DNA from: JBDTYT01 sp040005555 | Lineage (GTDB): Bacteria; Actinomycetota; UBA4738; HRBIN12 | Direction of reading: 5' to 3' | Length of the DNA: 13,355 nucleotides | NCBI GenBank assembly: GCA_040005555.1 | Contig: JBDTYT010000045.1 | Location: 1-13,355, forward strand | In this document: in pieces, positions 1 through 6,313 of the stretch | Layout of the letters: each line of letters begins with the position of its first letter | Position numbering within the stretch: the stretch's first letter is position 1 | Translations under genes and position numbers: made by a program | The notes under the pieces: generated by a model | Told to the model about the DNA's origin: nothing | The model's database searches: none | Seen by the model: only the letters and a program-made list of their open reading frames with translations

Positions 1-518
1 ACGGCGAGCACTTCGGCGTGATGGCGGGAACGGGTCTGGATGCCTTGATGATCCGAGACGCCGATGCCGGTTTGAAAGACAAGGTCGGACGCTTCGCCTA
101 CGTCTGGACCGGCGCGAAGAACGTGCGGAAATCGTCCGTCAAGATGCGGATCGAGGTGGACGGGGCGGCGTGGTTCAAAGGCAAAGCGAGTTGCCTGCTC
201 GTCGGCAACGTGGGCGACGTCATCGGTGGGATCTCGGCGTTCTCGGACGCCCGGCCCGACGACGGTCGCTTGAATGTCGGTGTCGTCACGGCATCCGGAG
301 CGTTGGACTGGGTCCGAACGCTGACCCGTTCGGCGGTCGGGGACGTCAAGGGCTCCCCCTTCGTCGAGACGACGACCGGTCGCAGGATCGACGTCCGCTT
401 GGACAAAGCACTCCCCTACGAGATCGACGGGGGCGCTCGGAAGAAGACCAAACGACTGAAGTGCAAGGTGGTGCCCGGAGCGATCATCGTCTGTGTTCCT
501 CTGGAGGTGAGGGGATGA
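1..518 (+). CDS. YegS/diacylglycerol kinase-type lipid kinase, C-terminal part (5' end outside window)
   Basis: The frame is open from the first full codon at position 3 and gives 171 residues before TGA at 516-518. The start lies upstream of the window. The visible part matches the C-terminal domain of the YegS/DagK lipid kinase family. It opens with a glycine-rich stretch (FGVMAGTGLDA), has a beta-rich middle (LLVGNVGDVIGGISAFSDARP) typical of the second lobe, and ends with a YEIDGG segment where the family usually has a DGE motif. Family members phosphorylate diacylglycerol or related lipids with ATP at the membrane. The catalytic GGDGT loop would be in the missing N-terminal half, so activity cannot be judged. 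The stop overlaps the next start as ATGA, which points to translational coupling with the membrane protein gene. An alternative is another branch of the same fold, such as a sphingosine-kinase-like or undecaprenol-kinase-like enzyme. Confidence 0.8.
   Translation, partial: GEHFGVMAGTGLDALMIRDADAGLKDKVGRFAYVWTGAKNVRKSSVKMRIEVDGAAWFKGKASCLLVGNVGDVIGGISAFSDARPDDGRLNVGVVTASGALDWVRTLTRSAVGDVKGSPFVETTTGRRIDVRLDKALPYEIDGGARKKTKRLKCKVVPGAIIVCVPLEVRG
503..509 (+). promoter_or_regulatory. Shine-Dalgarno of the YihY/BrkB gene
   Basis: The sequence GGAGGTG lies about six bases before ATG at 515, inside the last codons of the lipid kinase gene. It decides the start: the open frame extends upstream to 170, but that part only overlaps the kinase gene. 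Confidence 0.7.
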
Positions 519-1486
519 GTACGGCGAATCAGGTCCCGGAGACGTGGGGACTGACCGGAGATGACGCGAAGCAGACCTTGGAGCGCACCGGTCGGGGGAC
601 GCTCATCCGAGATGCCTTCATGCGGCTCCGGTACTCCGATGGTTTCAGCCACGCGAGGTCGATGGCGTACGCAACCACCCTGGTGTTCCTGCAAGGCATT
701 ATCGCCCTCGTGGGTCTGGCCAGCGCGCTGGGTTCCGGAGGGTTGAGCGACGTCATCGTCAAGACGCTCCGGCAGATCGTGCCGGGGCCCGCGGGAGCGA
801 TCTTGACGGACGCCGTCCAGCAGGCCCACAAGGAGGGGTCGTCGCATCTCTCCCTCGCTCTGATCATCGGTCTGGCTGGTGCGTTGATCACGGGAACGAC
901 ACTGCTGGGCCAGATCGAGCGCGCGCTGAACCGCCTCTACGGCATCGAGCAGGATCGGCCCACCGGGCAGAAATACGGGCGCGCGTTCGTGTTGACGATC
1001 AGCGCCGGCGTCCTGTTCGTGGCGGCCTTCGCTGCTCTCGGGCTCGGCCGGGCCATCAGCTCGTCTCTCAGCGGCCATACCGCGTCCACGGTATGGAACG
1101 TGGTCAGGTGGCCCGTGGCGCTCGGCATGCTGATCGCGGCGATCGCGTTGCTGTTCAAGTGGTCACCTCGAAGGCACCAGCCCGGATGGTCATGGCTGGC
1201 CTTCGGCGCGATCGTCTCGGTCATCTTGTTGGCGATCGTCACCGTGGCCCTCGATGCCATGTTCCAGATCAGCTCGACGTTCGGGAAGACGTACGGACCG
1301 TTGGCGGGGATCGTGGCTCTCATCATCTGGTCGTTGCTCGCCTCGGTATCGCTGCTCTTCGGAGCGGCGATCGGCGCGCAGCTCGAGGCGGTGCGAGCGG
1401 GCCGTCCGGCTCCGCAGAGCGCGAAGAAAGTGATGGAGTCCGAACCCGACGTCGATCCGCAGGTGGCTGTCGCACCGACCTCGTGA
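515..1486 (+). CDS. YihY/virulence factor BrkB family integral membrane protein
   Basis: The protein has 323 residues. ATG at 515 is chosen because it follows GGAGGTG and overlaps the kinase stop (ATGA). The sequence matches the YihY/BrkB (UPF0761) family: an amphipathic start, the segment RYSDGFSHARSMAYATTLVFLQ at the first helix (split by the membrane boundary), and the conserved region around GQIERALNRLYGIEQ. I see about six hydrophobic segments near residues 51-71, 113-133, 158-178, 200-215, 226-247 and 262-288. The C-terminal tail after residue 290 is hydrophilic and acidic, probably cytoplasmic. The family was once called ribonuclease BN, but that assignment is not supported; its molecular function is not settled. 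Pairing with a lipid kinase suggests a membrane-lipid or envelope role, which is inference. Only 3 bases separate its stop from that of the convergent PLD gene. Confidence 0.88.
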   Translation: MSTANQVPETWGLTGDDAKQTLERTGRGTLIRDAFMRLRYSDGFSHARSMAYATTLVFLQGIIALVGLASALGSGGLSDVIVKTLRQIVPGPAGAILTDAVQQAHKEGSSHLSLALIIGLAGALITGTTLLGQIERALNRLYGIEQDRPTGQKYGRAFVLTISAGVLFVAAFAALGLGRAISSSLSGHTASTVWNVVRWPVALGMLIAAIALLFKWSPRRHQPGWSWLAFGAIVSVILLAIVTVALDAMFQISSTFGKTYGPLAGIVALIIWSLLASVSLLFGAAIGAQLEAVRAGRPAPQSAKKVMESEPDVDPQVAVAPTS

Positions 1487-1489
1487 TCG

Positions 1490-3094
1490 TCAGAACCGGT
1501 GAGATCGTCGCAGGGCGAATGGCCGGCCGTCGGGGTCAACGATCGTTCGATACAGCGGCCAAGCCCATGCGCGCTGCCAGGCGGCCACCGGCTGAGGAGC
1601 GTGACGCCGGATCCGGCCCGGGGGTCGATCGCCGCGCTCGCCGCCCTCGTGCCAGGCGTCGAGCGCTTCCGCGGTAGCGCGCCAGCGGTCGAAGCCTTCT
1701 CGCGCGTCCAACAGGCCATCGTCGGAGGTCACGCCCAGGTGCTCCCGCCAAAGCCGTAGCCGGAGGTCACGGGCGAACCGCCGCGCGCCGTCGCCGAGTC
1801 CGGCCGGGTCGGATGGCTCACGTTCGTCTCGCTCCTCATCGAGGACGGCGATCGACAGTTCCGAATCATGCGTCCACGATCGGCGATTCATGTTGTCCGA
1901 GCCCAGCATCGCGAACACGTCGTCGATCACCACGACTTTCGCGTGGACGTAGATCGCATCTCCTCGTTCGTTCTCGAGGTCGTACATGGCGAAGCGATCA
2001 CCACCGACCCTGGCGAGGCCCTTCATCATGGTCAGTTGCCCGAGTCGATTCGTCGGTCCCGAGATCATGCCGTTGCGATCCGGGTGACGGGGCACGACCA
2101 CGATGAGCCGGAGCTCGGGGGCGCGCGCGAGTGCCGCCTCGTACAGGGCCGCGATCTCCTCGGACCAGAAATATTGATCCTCGACATAGATGAAGGAGCG
2201 AGCCCGAGCCAGCGCCTTGGAGTACATACGGGCGATGCTCCTCTCGCCCTCGGGAGCGAAGGGATACGGGGGGCGCTTGGCCGGATACGTGCGAAGCACC
2301 TGCACCGCGTGACTGCCCACGGCGGGCGGGGAGGCGCCGAGCGGCGGCAGCGGGTCGGGACGTGCCGGCGCGCTGGTGGCTCCGGAGGTGAGCGCGCCGA
2401 GCCGGAAATGGCCCCGCTCGAGCGGGGTGTCGTCGTTCCACCGTTCACGGAACGTCTCCACGAGATCCGCGACGGCCGGACCGTGAACCTCGGTCTGGAT
2501 GTCGTGCCATGGAGGTCGCGGCCCGAACGCGGGGTCGAGCACCTCAGCCTGCGGGTCGCCTTCATGACGCTCGTCGTCGCGACGCCCGTGGCAGAGGTCG
2601 ATGCCACCCACGAAGGCGAGATCCTCATCGTGCCGGCCGGGGTGCAGGACCAGAACCAGCTTCTGGTGGTGCGACCCGCCGCGCCGGATACGCGCGTCCA
2701 GAAGCACGACTCCGCCGGCACCGTTCACGATGTCGGCAAGATCGCTGGCGTCCCCTTCATTGAATCCGAACATCCCCGGGTGCGAGCGCCACAGGAGCCC
2801 TCGGATGTGGACGCCTCGGCTCGCGAGACCGGAGAGCAATCCCCCGAGGGTCGGACCGTCCGGGCCGAGAAGCTCATCGTCGTCCCCACGCCAATCCGTG
2901 AACAGCACCTGGTCGCCAACACCGAGCGAGGAGAGACAACCGACGAGCCGAGAGAAGTACGTCGCCCCGTGGATCAGCGGCTCGACATGGTTGCCGACCG
3001 TCCAGGCAAGACCCGGCTCCCCCGCATGGCTGATGGCGGTCGCCGGATTGCCGCGCTCCTGCGCCGAGAGGAACCACTCCGATGCTCCTTGCAT
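1490..3094 (-). CDS. Phospholipase D superfamily protein (two HKD-type motifs)
   Basis: The protein has 534 residues. Two phospholipase D catalytic motifs are visible. The first is SHHQKLVLVL with His143 and Lys145; the usual Asp eight positions from the His is replaced by Leu150. The second is complete: HAKVVVIDD with His384, Lys386 and Asp391, followed by GSDNMNRRSW. FVGGIDLCHGRRDD follows the first motif, as in PLD-type enzymes, and RSFIYVEDQYFW precedes the second half. Family enzymes hydrolyse or transfer phosphodiester bonds through a phospho-histidine; the substrate here is unknown, and cardiolipin synthase-like or secreted PLD-like roles are both possible. No signal peptide is seen, and the C-terminal 60 residues are Arg/Trp-rich. 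The ATG at 3094 has no Shine-Dalgarno but has TAGGCT six bases upstream, so a leaderless mRNA is likely. The gene is divergent from the CDGSH gene and convergent with the BrkB gene. Confidence 0.88.
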   Translation of the reverse strand: MQGASEWFLSAQERGNPATAISHAGEPGLAWTVGNHVEPLIHGATYFSRLVGCLSSLGVGDQVLFTDWRGDDDELLGPDGPTLGGLLSGLASRGVHIRGLLWRSHPGMFGFNEGDASDLADIVNGAGGVVLLDARIRRGGSHHQKLVLVLHPGRHDEDLAFVGGIDLCHGRRDDERHEGDPQAEVLDPAFGPRPPWHDIQTEVHGPAVADLVETFRERWNDDTPLERGHFRLGALTSGATSAPARPDPLPPLGASPPAVGSHAVQVLRTYPAKRPPYPFAPEGERSIARMYSKALARARSFIYVEDQYFWSEEIAALYEAALARAPELRLIVVVPRHPDRNGMISGPTNRLGQLTMMKGLARVGGDRFAMYDLENERGDAIYVHAKVVVIDDVFAMLGSDNMNRRSWTHDSELSIAVLDEERDEREPSDPAGLGDGARRFARDLRLRLWREHLGVTSDDGLLDAREGFDRWRATAEALDAWHEGGERGDRPPGRIRRHAPQPVAAWQRAWAWPLYRTIVDPDGRPFALRRSHRF

Positions 3095-3100
3095 CCGGCT

Positions 3101-3130
3101 AGCCTACGGGCCCGGCGCCGGAGCGCTCAA
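3101..3130 (-). promoter_or_regulatory. Candidate leaderless promoter of the PLD gene
   Basis: Read on the minus strand, TTGAGC (3130-3125), an 18-base spacer, then TAGGCT (3106-3101). The hexamer ends six bases before ATG (3094-3092), so transcription would start at or next to the A of the start codon. The -35 element is close to TTGAC-type sequences. This is the best-formed promoter in the window. Confidence 0.6.
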
Positions 3131-3155
3131 GCGGGCGTCGACCTGGGTGACGCGG

Positions 3156-3161
3156 TAGCGT
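3156..3161 (+). promoter_or_regulatory. Candidate -10 element for a leaderless CDGSH-protein mRNA
   Basis: TAGCGT ends six bases before the ATG at 3168. No Shine-Dalgarno is present in the GACCTC between them. No convincing -35 box is seen. It lies in the 73-base divergent region shared with the PLD promoter. Confidence 0.5.
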
Positions 3162-3167
3162 GACCTC

Positions 3168-3425
3168 ATGCACGAGGACCAGCCCGAGGTCGAGATCCAC
3201 GTGCGGCCGGACGGTTCGTACAAGGTGTACGGGCCCGTGCGCTTGGTCGACGTCGACGGCAATCCCTACGACGTCGAACCGTGGACGGTGACGGACGCGC
3301 ACGGGCGGCGGATCAAGCTCTGCCGGTGCGGCCACTCGAGCACGATGCCCTTCTGTGACGAGACACACGTCGAGATCGGATTCACGTCGCAGCCACGCGT
3401 GACCGACGAGGTCGAACCGGCCTGA
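3168..3425 (+). CDS. CDGSH-type iron-sulfur domain protein
   Basis: The protein has 85 residues. The C-terminal half carries CRCGHSSTMPFCDETH, which fits the CDGSH pattern C-x-C-x2-S-x3-P-x-C-D-x2-H. Cys52, Cys54, Cys63 and His67 are the expected ligands of a [2Fe-2S] cluster; the motif reads CDETH rather than CDGSH. The N-terminal half (IHVRPDGSYKVYGPVRLVD) resembles the beta-strand extension of small bacterial CDGSH proteins. The protein is acidic, with no membrane segment or signal peptide, so it should be cytoplasmic. Eukaryotic mitoNEET relatives transfer electrons or clusters; the role of small bacterial members is poorly known, and no partner is evident from the neighbours. The ATG is preceded by TAGCGT at the leaderless spacing. 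Length is normal for single-domain members. Confidence 0.88.
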   Translation: MHEDQPEVEIHVRPDGSYKVYGPVRLVDVDGNPYDVEPWTVTDAHGRRIKLCRCGHSSTMPFCDETHVEIGFTSQPRVTDEVEPA

Positions 3426-3448
3426 CCGGGGGTCCCCGAGCGCCGGCC

Positions 3449-3454
3449 TAGGTT
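3449..3454 (+). promoter_or_regulatory. TAGGTT, possible -10 of a leaderless mini-ORF
   Basis: TAGGTT sits seven bases before GTG at 3462, nearly the same arrangement as at four larger genes in this window. No clear -35 element is visible at 17-18 bases upstream. Confidence 0.3.
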
Positions 3455-3461
3455 GCTCAAC

Positions 3462-3509
3462 GTGGTGCCGTTCGTCCGAGCCGACTACGAGCGGTTCGCG
3501 GCCCGCTGA
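3462..3509 (+). CDS. Possible 15-residue leaderless mini-ORF or gene remnant
   Basis: GTG at 3462 opens 15 codons ending in TGA at 3507-3509. The peptide reads VVPFVRADYERFAAR from the codons, and almost all codons end in G or C. It looks more like the first residues of a normal protein than random intergenic sequence. It could be a decayed gene start, a short translated leader or chance. Nothing recognisable continues in frame after the stop. Support is the start spacing and codon usage only. Confidence 0.25.
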   Translation: MVPFVRADYERFAAR

Positions 3510-3548
3510 TCGCGTCGGCAAGCTTCCCCGTATCACTGAAGGACCGTC

Positions 3549-3624
3549 CGCTGATATCCATCGGGGTATCGATGGGGCTTGGGGCATATATGACGCCCGA
3601 TCGATGTCTGTGCAGATATCAGCG
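3549..3624. repeat. 10-bp inverted repeat with internal hairpins
   Basis: CGCTGATATC at 3549-3558 is exactly complementary to GATATCAGCG at 3615-3624, with 56 bases between. Inside lies CCATCG-gggtat-CGATGG (3558-3575) and a weaker GGGC/GCCC pairing near 3583-3599. Together they could fold into a three-armed structure, as RNA or as cruciform DNA. It could also be a pair of protein-binding half-sites. Confidence 0.5.
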
Positions 3625-3699
3625 ATGCCGGTGGAGACATCGAAACGAACGTGAGGTGTCTCGAGCAGCCTTCATACCCGTTTCGGTATCGGCCACGCC

Positions 3700-3716
3700 C
3701 CGGCGCGAACCGCCGG
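3700..3716 (-). terminator. GC-rich hairpin after the lytic transglycosylase gene, possible terminator
   Basis: CCGGCG and CGCCGG form a perfect 6-bp stem with a 5-base loop, 21 bases beyond the TAA stop of the minus-strand gene. No T-run follows, so it would be a non-canonical terminator or an RNA-stabilising end. Confidence 0.35.
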
Positions 3717-3737
3717 TCCGCGAACGCGCCGAGAGAG

Positions 3738-4646
3738 TTAGATCCCGGGTCCGGTCAGACGGACCTCGCCCTGCTTCGTGAACACGAAGACCTGCCAGTT
3801 GTAGTACGCGTAGTACGTGCGCGGATCGCGCACCATCTGCCTCGCGTACAGCAACACCGCCGCCACGTAATCGTTCACGGGGTTGTAGTGGTACAGCGCC
3901 GTACGGTCGTCCCCGGGGGCGCCGGAGGACGCCAGGTAGTTCGCGGCGCCGAGGATCGCATCGTGTGGGTCGTGGACGTCGCCGCCCAAGCCGTAGGCAT
4001 CCCAGGTGGACGGGATGAACTGCATCGGCCCTTGCGCCCCCGCGTATGAGGATGACCGCACACGGCCGAACCTCGACTCGATGGCGTTCACCGCGGCGAG
4101 CACCTGCCACTGGACGCCGAAGCGCTGCTCGGCTTCCTGGTAGTACCCGAGCAACGTGCCAGCGGACTCGGGACGCTCGGTCCGCAGCGCGCTCGCATCG
4201 CTCACCGGCCGGGCATGTGAGAACAGACGCGCGGACGCCTCGACGTTGGCCTTGGTGAGCGCCGCTACGCTCGGCGAGAGGAGCGCGATCACGCGCGTGG
4301 CGAGCGCCGGCTCGCGCGCGAGCACCCTCGTGAGCCGCTGTTGATAGAGCGCGAGGAGCTGCACGCTCTCGGGCGAGCGGCTCGCGTGCGGATCGCGCGC
4401 CAGCCAACGATCGATCGCGTCGTACAGATCGTGTGTGGTGGTCTCGACCGCCGAGGCAAGGTCCGTTGGATTCTCGGGGACCGGCTGGTCCGGCGCGGGG
4501 AACCGCGGACCGCCCGCCCCGCCGGTGGCGCCATCGGCGGACCCCACGGCGCCCGGGGAGGACTGCACCGGGACAACGGCACTTCCCGAGCAGGCGGCCA
4601 GCAGGAGCGCGACCGCGAGCACCACGGCTCGCCGGCGCGTGGTCAC
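3738..4646 (-). CDS. Lytic transglycosylase (MltB/SLT-like) lipoprotein
   Basis: The protein has 302 residues. GTG at 4646-4644 is chosen because it is followed at once by a basic-hydrophobic signal peptide (TTRRRAVVLAVALLLAAC) and overlaps the ABC-F stop as GTGA. The frame extends upstream to 4865, but only as a shadow of ABC-F. Leu16-Ala17-Ala18-Cys19 is a lipobox, so the mature protein should be lipid-anchored outside the membrane. A Gly/Pro-rich linker runs to about residue 60 and a helical region to about 160. The catalytic domain follows with NAIESRFG (catalytic Glu190), GAQGPMQFIPSTW, AANYLASSG and YNP near 255. Such enzymes cleave the MurNAc-GlcNAc bond of peptidoglycan, forming 1,6-anhydro ends. 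The motif order fits the MltB-like SLT_2 group better than classical Slt. The job is probably cell-wall remodelling; the link to ABC-F is positional only. Confidence 0.88.
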   Translation of the reverse strand: MTTRRRAVVLAVALLLAACSGSAVVPVQSSPGAVGSADGATGGAGGPRFPAPDQPVPENPTDLASAVETTTHDLYDAIDRWLARDPHASRSPESVQLLALYQQRLTRVLAREPALATRVIALLSPSVAALTKANVEASARLFSHARPVSDASALRTERPESAGTLLGYYQEAEQRFGVQWQVLAAVNAIESRFGRVRSSSYAGAQGPMQFIPSTWDAYGLGGDVHDPHDAILGAANYLASSGAPGDDRTALYHYNPVNDYVAAVLLYARQMVRDPRTYYAYYNWQVFVFTKQGEVRLTGPGI

Positions 4647-6241
4647 ACGCCCGCGAGCTCCGCGGCGTAGGGCGACTCGAGCAGCTCGTGCACCGGGCCG
4701 TCCTCCTCGAAGAAGAGGAATCGGTCCAACATCCGCATGAACCAGCGGTCGTGCGTCACGGCGATCACCGTGCCCTCGTACCGCAGGATCGCGTCCTCGA
4801 GCGCATCCGCGGAGGCGACGTCGAGGTTGTCCGTCGGCTCGTCGAGCAGCAGCATCGTGGGGCACTCGACCTCCATGAGCAAGAGCTGCAGGCGTGCCTG
4901 CTGCCCGCCCGACAAGATCTCGAACGGGTTGCGGCCCACATGCGCGAGCTCGTAGCGCTTCAGCAGCGACATCGCCTCGCTCATCGACATCCCACGCTTC
5001 TGGAGGACCTCGACGATCGGCATGCCCACGAGGTCCGGACGGTCGTGAAGCTGTCGGAACAGACCCGGCTGGACCCGCGCACCGAGCGTGAACGCCCCCT
5101 CGTGCCGGACGTTCTCACCGACCAACAGTCGGAGGAAATGCGACTTGCCGGTCCCGTTCGGCCCGAGCACACCGATCCGCTCGCCGAAGGAGACCTCGGC
5201 GTCGAACGGGTCGATCATCCCCGGGACCGACAGCCCCGAGATCCGCAGCGCCATCTTGCCAGTTCGCCCGCCGGCGATGCCGATCTTCACGTTCTGCTCC
5301 TTGGGCCGTTCGCGCGGCGTCTCCCGTTCCACGAACCACGTCAGCTTCTTCTCTGCCGAACGGGCGAGCGAGGCGAACTTGTCGTTCAGTGCGGCTCGGC
5401 GCTTCAGCTCCCGCAGGTTGTCCACGAGGTGCTGGTGCTTCTCGGCGTAGCGACGGTGCTCCTCCTCGAGCTGCTCGAGCCGGGCCTCGCGGGCCTCACC
5501 GTACGTGGCGTATCCCCCCGCGTGCGTCCATACGCCGTGCGCCTCGAGCGTCAGCACGCGCGTCGCCGTCCGAGCGAGCACCGCGCGATCGTGGCTCACG
5601 AACAAGATGGTTTTCGGCGATGCCGCCATCTGCTCCTCGAGCCAGTGCTTGCCTTCGATGTCGAGGAAGTTGTCCGGCTCATCGAGCAAGAGGACGTCGA
5701 AGTCGGAGCGGAACAGGACCTCGAGCGCGAGCCGTTTGCGCTCGCCGCCCGAGAGCGTCTCGATGTGCCGCTCGGCGCACTCGGGATACCCCTGCCCGAA
5801 CGCCGCCGAGGTGCACACGTCCCAGGTCACCTCGGTCCGGTACCCTCCCGCCTCCTCCCACAGGGCCAGCGCGTTCGCGTACGCCAACTGGGCTTTCTCA
5901 TCGGCCCGGTCCGCCAACGCGCGCTCGGCCTCGGCCACGCGACCTCCGGCATCCGACACACGGCGCTCGGCGTAGCCGAGGAGGAACTCACGGACGGTCG
6001 TCGGCTGCGCGTCCGAGCCGATGAGCTGGCGCATGAGCCCGATCCGCCCCGGGACATTGATGTGACCCGATCGCTGCGGCTCGAGGCCTGCGATCACGCG
6101 AAGGAGCGTCGACTTCCCGATGCCGTTCGCGCCGATCAGCGCGGCCCGGTGTCCCGCGGGGACGCGGAACGTCACTCCTTCGAACAGGGTCCAGCCGCCG
6201 GGATGGGCGTAGCTCACGTCGACGAGATCGATGACGGCCAT
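4643..6241 (-). CDS. ABC-F family ATPase (two ATP-binding cassettes, no membrane domain)
   Basis: The protein has 532 residues. Cassette 1 has Walker A GANGIGKST (37-45), signature LSGGE (163-167), Walker B VLLLDE ending at Glu188 and H-loop His217. Cassette 2 has GPNGTGKS (360-367, followed by His rather than Thr), LSGGQ (443-447), MLLLDE ending at Glu468 and His497. A charged helical linker (about 245-315, rich in Glu, Arg, Lys) joins them. Tandem cassettes without membrane segments define ABC-F. Family members bind the ribosomal E site and help stalled or antibiotic-blocked ribosomes, and some act as regulators such as EttA. The motif DEPDNFLD after Walker B1 is distinctive against the usual DEPTNHLD. 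I cannot assign a subfamily or a resistance role. The gene is divergent from the polymerase gene across 72 bases and overlaps the lytic transglycosylase gene by four bases (GTGA). Confidence 0.93.
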   Translation of the reverse strand: MAVIDLVDVSYAHPGGWTLFEGVTFRVPAGHRAALIGANGIGKSTLLRVIAGLEPQRSGHINVPGRIGLMRQLIGSDAQPTTVREFLLGYAERRVSDAGGRVAEAERALADRADEKAQLAYANALALWEEAGGYRTEVTWDVCTSAAFGQGYPECAERHIETLSGGERKRLALEVLFRSDFDVLLLDEPDNFLDIEGKHWLEEQMAASPKTILFVSHDRAVLARTATRVLTLEAHGVWTHAGGYATYGEAREARLEQLEEEHRRYAEKHQHLVDNLRELKRRAALNDKFASLARSAEKKLTWFVERETPRERPKEQNVKIGIAGGRTGKMALRISGLSVPGMIDPFDAEVSFGERIGVLGPNGTGKSHFLRLLVGENVRHEGAFTLGARVQPGLFRQLHDRPDLVGMPIVEVLQKRGMSMSEAMSLLKRYELAHVGRNPFEILSGGQQARLQLLLMEVECPTMLLLDEPTDNLDVASADALEDAILRYEGTVIAVTHDRWFMRMLDRFLFFEEDGPVHELLESPYAAELAGV

Positions 6242-6250
6242 GACTCAGGG

Positions 6251-6256
6251 AGGGTA
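6251..6256 (-). promoter_or_regulatory. Possible -10 element of the ABC-F gene (very short leader)
   Basis: TACCCT on the minus strand ends nine bases before the ATG at 6241, three more than at the leaderless genes. A start site there would leave a leader of only two or three bases. No Shine-Dalgarno is visible in CCCTGAGTC. Confidence 0.35.
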
Positions 6257-6301
6257 CCGGAGCTCGGCCGGCCGCAAGGTGCGTGAGGTGCGGCCGATGG
6301 G

Positions 6302-6307
6302 TAGGGT
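6302..6307 (+). promoter_or_regulatory. Candidate -10 element for a leaderless polymerase mRNA
   Basis: TAGGGT ends six bases before GTG at 6314. The intervening CGCAGC is not a ribosome binding site. No strong -35 box is seen. This supports the GTG start. Confidence 0.5.
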
Positions 6308-6313
6308 CGCAGC

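Larger units (their letters stand above)
3426..3737. other. Intergenic region between convergent genes
   Basis: This 312-base gap separates the CDGSH gene (plus) from the lytic transglycosylase gene (minus). It holds a GC-rich palindrome just after the CDGSH stop (CGGGGGTCCCCG at 3427-3438), a possible 15-codon mini-ORF (3462-3509), a 10-bp inverted repeat (3549-3558 and 3615-3624), a small hairpin (ATACC/GGTAT, 3674-3689) and a GC-rich hairpin near the transglycosylase stop (3700-3716). The middle (about 3525-3690) is less GC-rich than the flanking genes. No long reading frame shows coding character; the minus-strand frame across it extends into the antisense of the CDGSH gene. Confidence 0.6.

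Noticed and set aside
170..514. N-terminal extension of the BrkB protein
   Set aside because: The extension only overlaps the lipid kinase gene out of frame and is Arg-rich; ATG at 515 has a Shine-Dalgarno and a coupled start.
1868..3163. 431-codon open frame on the plus strand
   Set aside because: It is antisense to the PLD gene and shows no recognisable motif; the PLD strand has conserved catalytic motifs.
3427..3438. CGGGGGTCCCCG palindrome as terminator of the CDGSH gene
   Set aside because: The stem is only four pairs with a usable loop and no T-run follows, so it is listed only as a note in the intergenic entry.
3604..3654. 16-codon frame starting ATG at 3604
   Set aside because: It has no Shine-Dalgarno, no TANNNT at the leaderless distance, and it runs through the inverted repeat; probably chance.
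4647..4865. 73-codon upstream extension of the lytic transglycosylase
   Set aside because: It would put an Arg/Gly-rich shadow segment ahead of a perfect lipoprotein signal peptide and overlap ABC-F.
4433..6286. 617-codon open frame on the plus strand
   Set aside because: It lies antisense to the ABC-F gene, whose motifs are unmistakable. Its Arg/His/Pro-rich translation is typical of a high-GC shadow frame.
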